Assembly: GCA_017979445.1 (NCBI GenBank)
Contig: CM030715.1
Coordinates: 10,842,187-10,906,186 of the forward strand
DNA length: 64,000 bases
Direction: 5' to 3'
From: Akebia trifoliata
Taxonomy: Eukaryota; Streptophyta; Magnoliopsida; Ranunculales; Lardizabalaceae
Shown here: piece after piece, positions 55,261 through 64,000 of the stretch
Position numbering within the stretch: position 1 is the first letter of the stretch
Layout of the letters: each line of letters begins with the position of its first letter
The notes under the pieces: model-generated
Told to the model about the DNA's origin: nothing
Seen by the model: only the letters and a program-made list of their open reading frames with translations
The model's database searches: none
Translations under genes and position numbers: made by a program

Positions 55261-58200
55261 AACAGGAAAAGAGTAGACTCAACCTAAAGAAGACATGACC
55301 TTGCTGTAAAAAAGGACTCGGGCTAACCCAAATGACTCATGAAAACTCCAGAAAACTACCCACAATGAGCTTGATTAGGACTGAGGACTGAGACATTGCT
55401 TGCAACCGATAGGACTGAGGCACTATGATCTTTAGGGAACAACTGGACGATGTTGAGAAATTTTGAGGCCATTTCTGACTATTGACTTGATCTTGACGTT
55501 TGTTCTAACTGACCGGATTTACAACACTAGCTAGACAATGGATGATTGAGCTTAGGTACAATGATAACCTTGTAACCCCATCAAATGTGGATTATCAATT
55601 TCAGTGTTACCCCCTTGATAACATTTTAAATGAACTTTGAGATTTTATTGAATTCTGTGCACCAATCCATTAAACAATTCATTCATTTAATGATTATTCA
55701 GAAGGAAAATAATTTTATTGTACTCTTGAAAATTATTGACAAATAATGCTTTCATTGAATAAAAAATCCTTTACAAATACGATTATTTTTTTGCAGTCAT
55801 TTTCTTTTTAGAAAAATATATTTTAGTAATTTTTCAAGTTCCATGCAAAAAATAGATTTTTGTAAAAGTCTTTTTTTCTTTAGAAAAATAAAATTTCAAA
55901 AATTTTCCAAGGTCCATGCAAAAATAGATCATTTTTCCTTGAAAAAATAGATCTTTTGTCAATCATTTTTCCTTCATTTTCTATTTTTTTGGAAAATATT
56001 TTCTTCTACTAAACATTTTTTTCTCTGGAAAATATTTTTCATTTGGAAAACATTTTTCTTTTGTAGAACATTATTTTTTAAAATGGATTGAAGCCCGAAT
56101 TCAGCAAAAAGTTTGAATACCATTTTGATTTGAATGGTTTGACCCATCATGATTGTTGGACCGAGATGGACTAGGTCATTATGAAAATGGATTCTTTATT
56201 AGGTTGGTGAACCCAACAATATGATAGCCTTGAGCTAAATTAAACAAAAGTTTGGTCTCTTGAGGATAAAACTGTAACTTCCTGATCTCAACATTTGTAA
56301 AGTCCATTTCCATCAAGTAACCCGGGAACACCCACGATAAGTTTGAATCGTGACCTATAGGGAGGTTTTCTAGACTCTAGGTTTACTATGTGCAATGCAA
56401 TTCATCTGGCCACCCTTGCTCAAGTGCACCTATATACCTCTCAAGCTTACTCAATAAGACAGTACGTGGTGACTTGGTTTGATATACTGTATAGGTGATA
56501 ATCTAAAACTTTAACTCACTTCTTTGAAATCAAAAGCAGTAAGTTTAATCCCCAGTTGAGAGGTGGCGCACAATGCTGAGCAAGGGCCCTCTTAAATACC
56601 TCTTGTCTAGAATAGACGTAGTCTATCCCCCTGGTACAGTAGGGTACAGTAGGGCAGGATCTTACTTAGGCACTGATTATGAACAAGAAGTGCAATTAGT
56701 GAACTTGGATTATCTTTGATATACCGTATAGGTACGAGTCTAGGGTTGTAGCTTTCACAAATGGTTTAGCATCCCACGAGGGAACTGACCACGTACTAGT
56801 ACTATGTTGGCAATTGGGACATGTAACTCTGCGGTTTACAATAGGTCAAAGGCTCAGGTCGTTCCAGCCTGGGTGCATCGATATACCTTTCAGAGTCACC
56901 TAATCAAATGGTACTGAAGCCCCAGTTTTATATACCCTAATGTATAAGATTGGAGTTGTGGTTTTCATGAATGACGTCGCGTCTCTGAAGAGACTGGACC
57001 ACTCACTAGTGCCACGTTGGCTATATGGCACATGCAAGCATGCAAAGCAATAAGCATGCTAGTGATGTGTGCAAACAGGTTGGGGTGTGCCCGGGGCTTT
57101 TTCCAGATAAATGGGCCCGTGGGCCAGATCAAACCATCACAACACGAATATCATATGAATATTACCCACATAATTCATCACATCAAGATTAAGATCAAAG
57201 CATGCACATAAAAATATATCTATCAAGATCATAGCATGTTAGATAGACAATCAACAAGGACAGCACAGCCATAACTAATCATCGACCAATCACAAAAACA
57301 AACCTTTTTTTTTTCTTTTGTCATTGGTCCAATCAAGGATGCTTTGGGCAACCCTAAATAAATTGAGAATCTCAAAGAATATTGAATTGAGAATAAATTG
57401 ATAGTTGTAGAGATAAGGAGCGATGAACATTTTTTTTTTTGAAAAACATGCATAGCAAATCTTTGAAGAACATTGGCTAACTTGAATAACTCATAAGGTT
57501 TTAAATTTAATTAAAGGTCATTAAGCCAATGTGGCCATCTCATCGATAATTCAATACCATAACCTTCTAGATTTGATAGAAAAATTTGGATTCAAAAGTA
57601 AAATTCACATGTTTTACTATGGTCCAATGTTTTGAAAATAAGCGGCTATGAAATCAAATTGAAAACCAAAATTCGAAATGAAAATTAAATTTTAAAGATT
57701 TTTTTGAATTTTTTTTTTTTATAGAATTTCATCCGCCATAAACATGTGGCATTGGATCATTTTTCAAGTGCCACGTGGCAAGGTTAATGACTGTTAGTAA
57801 GAAAAGAACCTTACTAAGTTAGTAAGACTAGTCCATTCCCTTTTTTATTTCATTTAATTTGTAAAATAGAAAATAAAATAAAAAAACTAAACAAAAAAAT
57901 TTGTGTTGCTGCCAACAACACTCACAATCCAAAACTTTTTTATTTTTTTATTTTTTAATATGCTGCCACCATTAAAGAATCAATTTTTGTTTTTTAAACA
58001 TTGCTAGCAGCAAACACAACTCACAGCTCTATTTTTATGTTTTTTTATTTGATTTGATTCTTCTCCTCTTACATCAGCACCACACACGTCCTCACCTCTT
58101 TCTCAATTGAAGAATCCAAATCTGATTTTATATTTTACCTTTCTTCCATCTCTTTTGTACCAAACCCGTATGGAGAAGAGTTTTCTACACCAACTCTTAT

Positions 58201-58443
58201 GTGGGTTTCTTGAATAGGAATCTCAAGGAGATTCTCCAAAACCCCAAAATCAACATTTTTTTTTTCTCATCAGACCCATTTGGGCATGGGTTTTCCTCTA
58301 AAGATGGAAATCTCTTCTCTTTTCCATTGAGAAATTTGATCAACGGGTTTGAATTAAGATCATCGATTGAAGACCTCGTCATCTTTTCTCCAAGAACGAA
58401 ATCAAGGTTTTAATATCATCGATTCAAACATGCAGAGAGAGAT

Positions 58444-58486
<43 letters not shown>

Positions 58487-59240
58487 GGAGAGAGACGTTC
58501 TCTCTCTTTCTTTGCTGTTTTTTATTTTTGAACATATGGAGAAGAAGATAAAAACAAAAAAAATTATTTTCTGCTAATGGCACACCATACAAAAAAAATT
58601 TATATTTTTTATTTTTTATTTTTTTATTTTTTTTTCATGAAATCCTCTCCTCATCATGAACAACAGTAAAAATAAATTATTTCTTAGCACATCACTCAGA
58701 AATAATTTATTTTCACAAATTATCACCCGTGCATATTAACGTGCTAAAAAAAAGATTTTCATTTACAAAAAATTTTCCTTTAAAAGTCTATGGCTCCTTA
58801 TCCCAACCACCAACCGTATGTCAATTTGAATATTTCATTGTTTAGAGTCATCCCAAAATGACCCTAGATTGAATCATAATAAGAAAATTATATGCCAAAT
58901 CAAAGTATCCAAAATCGAACCAAAGGATACCAATAAAGGGTAATACAAGCCCAAAAATAATTCAAATAATAAAAATGGGTCAACACCCATTTTTCCACAT
59001 CATCATCCTCTCAATATCCTGCATTATTTAGGATCATTCCAAATGACCCTAAGTTAAAACATAGCAAATAATATTCCATAATAATACGCTAAAAAATGAT
59101 GCCGAGAGACCGTAATACCATTCAAAAAATAAACGAATCAAGAAAAAACTAAAAAATGAACAAAACAAACATAAAAAAATACTAGGTCTAAATGGCAATG
59201 TTCCCATACTTGAGACTTTTAAAGTTTGATCATCAATAAT
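55261..59240 (-). other. 5' internal region of element A, no gene seen
   Basis: Four kilobases where leader and gag would be expected, but no gag motif is legible. 55800-56080: T/A-rich 'ggaaaa.atttt' low complexity. 56395-57010: loose repeats around 'tgatataccgtataggt' (56478, 56717, 56930), with 56540-56700 resembling Athila leader in reverse complement. 57840-58060 and 58590-58640: A/T-rich runs. 58201-58413 (+) is a 70-codon frame of unknown meaning. 58835-58925 and 59027-59120 are a partial duplication ('gaccctaagtt'). Confidence 0.5.
58449..58480. repeat. (GA)16 microsatellite
   Basis: An uninterrupted GA run of 32 bases, with further GA-rich and CT-rich flanks (58481-58510). Confidence 0.95.
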
Positions 59241-59257
59241 CCCAAGTGGAGTCGCCA
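59241..59257 (-). other. Primer-binding site of element A
   Basis: The minus strand reads TGGCGACTCCACTTGGG one base after the LTR end. It matches the TGGCGACTCC... primer site of Tat/Ogre elements, usually assigned to tRNA-Arg. Confidence 0.75.
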
Positions 59258-59258
59258 C

Positions 59259-60826
59259 TGAAAGTGCCCTTGATCCACGGGGTGTGCAGATCCTCTTTTC
59301 GATTTTTGAGGTTTGAGAGTCGCCAACTAGTTATTATGATCTAGGAACCGAGCATCGACTCAAGATGGATGAAAACAACTGACCTGCTTAAAAAAAATAC
59401 TGAGTCCGGGGATCACGTTACGGGGTCGAAAGGTATTAGGCACCAACTCCGCCTGCCAAATGCCGATCTCTACTAATTCCCAAGAATATTAAATTGCTAA
59501 AGACCTAAAATAAATAAAAAATACAAAAAAATTATACATGTGACGATCGTAACGACTTGTTCCCTCAGATATGGTGAACAGCTTCTCGTATAAATTTTTC
59601 TCGCTTTGTTCTATTATCGAATCTGCTTCAGATCTCCAAAATGAAGTGTCTCCTCCTTAGATCTGAGTTTTTTCTAGTTTTGTGATGGGTTTCTAGGTGG
59701 TTTTTAGGCAGTTTAGAGAGTCTTTTTGATAAAAGTTAGGGTTTGGATGATAGGTAAGGGGTTAGGGCTTCACAATCAGGGTTTTGGGAAGGGTAGGATG
59801 GCTTTTTGGCCTATTTTTTCTAGGGTTTTCTTTGACTTACGAAATTAGGTTGTGCAGGCTCTCTATTTATAGAGTTTTTTTTGGTAGAATTAGTGTTTGA
59901 TTAGGTTTCTTTTAGGGTTTTAATTAGGACTTTGACTTTAGTATTATGAGATTGACTTGGTCTTTTTAGATTAGGATTTTAATTAGGATTTTGACATAAG
60001 TCTTATGAGATTAACTTGGTTCCTTTAGATTAGGGTTTCGACTTAAGTCTGATGAGATTGACTTGGTTCATTTAGATTAGGGTTTTGACTTAAGTCTTAT
60101 GAGATTAACTTGGTTTCTATAGATTAGGGTTTTAAGGAGGGTTTTGACTTAAGTCTTATGAGATTGACTTAGTTTAGATTTTTAAATTAATTTTATTAAA
60201 ATTTTACTTTACGTTAATTATTATTTTATTTATTAATTTCAAAATAAAAATTTTAAAAATTAGAAAATTATCGTTTTGCTCCAGATGAGAACTTTTGCAT
60301 TTCAAGTCGATTTTCGATGTTCCATGATGTTTTGAAATTGATTTTTCGTAAGGAATTTAATAGGATTATTGGTTTGTGTTATTTATGAAATTTTTTGACG
60401 TGAAATAATTGTCAACCCCTATGAGGGCATTTTCGTAATTTTGTATAATTTGATGAAAATTAGCGAAATAGTTTATTTGATTTCATTTTGTTGTTTTATA
60501 TATTCGAATGGATTTCCTTAAGCGTAAGGGGGCCTCTAAGGATGTTTTGATATTAGAGGTATTTTGGTAATTTGATCATTTTTTTAGTGATTTTTATCGT
60601 AAAGCTTCTTTTTGTCTGTGAAATAATGATTTCTATATTTTTGGGATTTTATTTTCCTATCGTAGCGTGGTTTCTATATTTTTATTAGTTTGAGATACCT
60701 CATCTGAATTTCTGAAACATATCTGGCAACAAATAAATCATTGGAATAAACATCCATCATTGGGAATCGTCACGATCTGGTTGACAAGTTGATTAATCAG
60801 GCAAGTAAGAAAATGGGGTGTCTACA
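59259..60826 (-). repeat. 5' LTR of element A
   Basis: 1568 bp, TGAAAGTGCCC... to ...GGGGTGTCTACA on +. On the minus strand a TATAAATA box lies at 59864-59871 followed by GAGAGCC. Bases 59920-60180 carry the same 'gacttaagtcttatgagatt' units as the partner LTR. By eye it is visibly diverged from the 3' LTR in the first few hundred bases, implying an old insertion. Confidence 0.9.
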
Positions 60827-61897
60827 CAGTGGTTGTCTCGAATTATCTCATTCTTCCACGTTATTCACCTGCATTGAGTCATCATTCTAAATTCTTCTGT
60901 CCTCTATACACCTTACCATTCCTTTGAAATGTTTTGTAAATGCATTCTGTAGGGGGCATGGTTTAACCTCATACAAAAAGGATGAATCTTCCAAATCTAG
61001 ACTAGACGACCTAACTTCGCTCATTCCAACCTCATAATATTCTTGTCCTAGGTACTCATAAACATGAGGGCTTTCGTGCTCCTCAAAGTGCTTTAGTATT
61101 GGTTGCTATAAACCCGATGCATACTCTGCAAAAGACAATATTCCTTTTAATTTCGAAAGTTAGATCATCTCACCTTGGGGTGCTAGTACTGTCATTAACA
61201 CTCCCATTCACCTATCAAGAATCTGATAGACTAAGTGTGGGAAAACTAGCGAATGACCCTTCTTTGGCTTGACGCAGGCATTAATTAGAGATTCTAATAT
61301 AATTCAGGACAGGCAAAAAAGTCGAATCCTTAGTTTGGATCGCGTGCATGTGCTTTGCAAAAAAGCAGAGTATTGTTATATGTTCCCAGAATGTTAGATG
61401 CTACCCATCTCCAATAGAGATACTGATTAGCTCAAAAATTCTTTGATAACAATCTTCCACTTTTCTTGCTGATGCGTTGTGACTGAAGACCCAATTATGC
61501 GTTGTGACTGAAGACCCAGTTTTGGATGGGAAGGTAGTTGAGAATATCCCTTAACGTGATAAGAAATCAGCTCATCATGTTTTAGCACATAAATCTTGGG
61601 TGCATCGGGTATGCTATCCTGATTCGTCAATGACTATTTGAAGAAGCTAGTAAGGGGGAAACCTATCAACCAATAGACCATTCCTTTCTAATAAGTTTTG
61701 TGCAACCCTAAACATATAAGACCAATTATGATTTTTCTTTTAAAACCTATCACTTTGGTTTCGAACCGGTAACTATTTTCGACGAGGGAAATGGCCAAGT
61801 TTTAGGCTTAAGTGAAGCAAAAAAACTACAATACTTATTCGAAAACTTCTAAAATCTACTAAAAAAATGGAATGTCTTCAGCCAGACAAAAACTCTA
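60827..61897 (-). other. 3' region of an Athila-like element, unassigned
   Basis: Lies downstream of integrase on the minus strand, where Athila elements may carry an envelope-like frame. The 67-codon frame 61427-61630 (SIPDAPKIYVLKHDELISYH) has no family I recognise. A 25-bp direct duplication 'tgcgttgtgactgaagaccc' occurs at 61472 and 61498. No LTR edge is visible. Confidence 0.35.
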
Positions 61898-63085
61898 CTA
61901 ATTTTGATAAATTGGTTCATTAAGAAGAACTTTTTCTAGGGGTACACACTCGAAATACAGTTTGAGATGCTGGCCATTCACTTTAAAAGTGGATTCGTCC
62001 ATAGGATTAAGGACTTCAACAACACTATGGTGGTAAACTGTTTGGATGACAAAATGACCAATCCAACAAGATTTGAACTTCCTTGAAAAAAGGTAGAATC
62101 CGTTGTTGTACAATAAAACTCTTTGACCAAGCTTAAAATTTTGTCAAAAAATGTGTTTGTCATGATATGATTTTGTATGATCTTTGTAGCATTTAGTACA
62201 ATCATAAGAATCAGTTCTGATCTCTTCTAATTCATCAAGTTATAAGTTGCAATGTTGATCGACTTCATCTTGATCAAAGTTGAAGTGTTTGATATCCTAA
62301 TTGGCTCTATGCATAAATTCTATAGGAAGTTGACAGGCTTTGACAAAAACTAAGCAGTAGGGAGACATCCCTATTGGTGTTTTGAAAGTAAATCAGTAAG
62401 CCCATAATGCATCATTTAATCTCAAAGACCAATCTTTTTGTGAAGAATTAGCTATTTTCTCTAGAATGGTCTTGATTTTCCTATTAGAAATCTCGACCTA
62501 TCCACATATTTATGGATGGTAAGGTGTTAAAATTTTATATGTTATGAGGTATTTTCTCATCAATGATGCAAAGATTTTATTGCAAAAATATGAACCATCA
62601 CTTGTGATAGTTTGCAGAGTACCAAATATTTCTAAGATGGTATACTTGACAAACTTGATCATCACTTTCTGATCGTTCGTTTTACATGCCACAACTTCTA
62701 CCCAATTGGACACATAATTAACTACAACGTGGATATATTGGAAATCCTACGAGATAGGAAAGGGTCCCATAAAATTTATGCTCAAAACGTCAAAAATCTC
62801 AATGATAAGAATAGGATTCTGAGGCATTTCATTTATTTTGAAAATTTTTCCTAGTTTCTGACATTGACTATAAGATTTGCTAAAGTCATGGGTATCTCAA
62901 AAATTGGTTAGCCAAAAGGAACCATAGTATAAGATTTTTACAATGGTCTTCTTACCACTGAAGTGACCTCCACAGGCATAATTATGACAAAAATCTAAGA
63001 TATTAGCTTTACTCACAAGTTGTAACTCAACGTTTAATAATCTGGTCAAGACAATGGCTGAATAAGTATGGTTCATCCTAGACAT
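61898..63085 (-). pseudogene. pol: Athila-like integrase
   Basis: Read on the minus strand from 63085: the zinc-binding part FCHNYACGGHFSGKKTIVK, then KSYSQCQKL where the first Cys of the CX2C pair is Tyr. The core reads SINFMGPF near 62759-62782, with Asn at a catalytic Asp position, and ITSDGSYFCNKIF with the second Asp kept. The stretch [15 protein letters not shown] supplies the Glu. The 71-codon frame 61898-62113 is the C-terminal part (FSRKFKSCWIGHFVIQTVYH...FKVNGQHLKLYFE). Frames are split by stops at several places. Confidence 0.85.
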
Positions 63086-63143
63086 ATCATTTGGCTTTCG
63101 AAAGGAGATGGAGATTATTTTGCCTAGTCATTGAGATTAACTA

Positions 63144-64000
63144 TTAACCTGTAACTAGGTAGTTGACTATGTCAACATACCATAAAATATTAAAATTGGA
63201 GATATGCATAAGTTGCTCATCAAGAAAGGATTCAGAAATGGGTAAAAATTCCTCAAATGACTCAGTAAAAATCCTAGATAGGTGATCAGCTACGACATTT
63301 TCTAAACTTTTTGTCTTGGATTTTGAGATCAAACTCTTGTAAGAGTAGAATCCAATGGATTAACCTTGTTTTAACATCCTTCTTAGATAGAAGGTACTTC
63401 AAAGTAGCATGGTCTGTGTAAACCACCACTTTCAATCTTATTAGGTAAAAGTGGAATTTATCAACTACATAGACCACTACTAGCATTTCCTTCTCTATTG
63501 TAGAATGTTAAGTTGAGCATCACTAATGGTTTTACTGGCATACTAGATAATGCAAGTATTTTTATCGATTCACTGACCAAAAATAGTGCCTATTGCATAA
63601 TCCAAAGCGTCGCACATAACCTCAAATGCAACATTCCAATTTGGAAGTTGAATGATAGCTGTCGAGGTTAAGTCGGACTTAAGATTTTTAAATGCAAAAA
63701 AGTATGACTCTAAAAAGTTAAAAGGAATATTATTGCCTAAGAATTCATATAAAGGCTTCGAGATCTTTTCGAACTCATTAATGAATCTATGGTTAAAACA
63801 TGTATGGCCTATGAATGACCTAATTTCTTTGATAGTCTTAGGAATTGGTACCTTTTCTATTAAAACTACCTTCATTTTATCTACTTCAATCCCTTTTGCA
63901 AACACAATGTGCCCTACCACAATTCTTGATGTTACCATAAAATGGTATTTTTCCAAATTAAGTTATAGATTAACTTCCTTACAACACACGAGGACCAAAT
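63144..64000 (-). pseudogene. pol: Athila-like RT end and RNase H, cut by the window edge
   Basis: The 128-codon minus frame 63570-63956 begins MEKYHFMVTSRIVVGHIVFA, the end of reverse transcriptase, and runs into the tether (IRSFIGHTCFNHRFI) and early RNase H (VMCDALDYAIGTIFGQ). The frames 63286-63486 ([20 protein letters not shown]) and 63144-63332 ([11 protein letters not shown], then DIVNYLVTG) continue RNase H and the Athila linker to integrase. Frameshifts separate them. The RT catalytic centre would lie beyond 64000. Confidence 0.85.

Larger units (their letters stand above)
46835..60826 (-). mobile_element. Tat/Ogre-like element A with target duplication CAGTG
   Basis: Two direct LTRs (46835-48409 and 59259-60826) flank an internal region with polypurine tract on the left and primer-binding site on the right, so the element reads on the minus strand. 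CAGTG lies on both sides (46830-46834 and 60827-60831). The internal region keeps only integrase-end and linker traces of pol, no recognisable gag, a 50-bp repeat array and a Tekay-like solo LTR. It is related in its 3' UTR to element C. Confidence 0.9.

Noticed and set aside
58201..58413. 70-aa + strand frame and its 61-aa antisense shadow
   Set aside because: No recognised motif, on the strand opposite to element A, next to a GA microsatellite; noted as unassigned only.

Overview
This window is plant nuclear DNA made almost entirely of nested, decayed LTR retrotransposons of the Ty3/gypsy superfamily. I found no host protein gene, rRNA, tRNA or CRISPR array. The plant assignment rests on Athila-like, Tat/Ogre-like and Tekay (chromovirus)-like structures: tRNA primer-binding sites, polypurine tracts, a dual RNase H, the Tat-type gag knuckle, and very long LTRs (3-4 kb). 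Such density suggests heterochromatin or a large intergenic block. The species cannot be told from the sequence.

Layout, left to right. (1) 1-3820: an Athila-like element (LTR 1215-2418, tRNA-Asp-type primer site, leader, stub of gag). (2) 3821-9440: a Tekay-like 'type A' LTR (3821-4088 and 8576-9440) split by a reverse-strand Tekay-like 'type B' element (LTR 4089-7460 plus about 1.1 kb of internal DNA). (3) 9441-19660: a Tat/Ogre-like element 'C' on + with gag, a collapsed pol, a 23-copy array of a 50-bp repeat in its 3' UTR, and a 4-kb 3' LTR. (4) 19661-44212: a Tat-lineage element 'B' on the minus strand (gag, protease, RT, two RNase H domains, integrase) with an intron-bearing gene on the opposite strand. 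It is interrupted by a complete Tekay-like element (19926-27584, target duplication AGATC), a reverse copy of the C LTR (30614-34695) and another LTR (35997-37944). (5) 44213-46834: leader and gag of a second Athila-like copy. (6) 46835-60826: Tat/Ogre-like element 'A' on minus, target duplication CAGTG, itself carrying a Tekay-like solo LTR (50119-53272, target duplication GACAA) and a second array of the same 50-bp repeat. (7) 60827-64000: minus-strand Athila-like pol running off the window.

All protein-coding regions are broken by stops, frameshifts, deletions or lost catalytic residues, so no element here looks autonomous. The target duplications and interruptions give a relative order: the solo LTR is younger than A, the AGATC Tekay element is younger than B, and B is younger than the Athila-like copy at 44213. 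The most interesting structural signals are the satellite-like 50-bp arrays in the 3' UTRs of two separate elements, the apparent swap of the leader block in the Tekay-like LTRs between TATA box and splice donor, and the antisense intron-containing gene of element B with its own TATA box.
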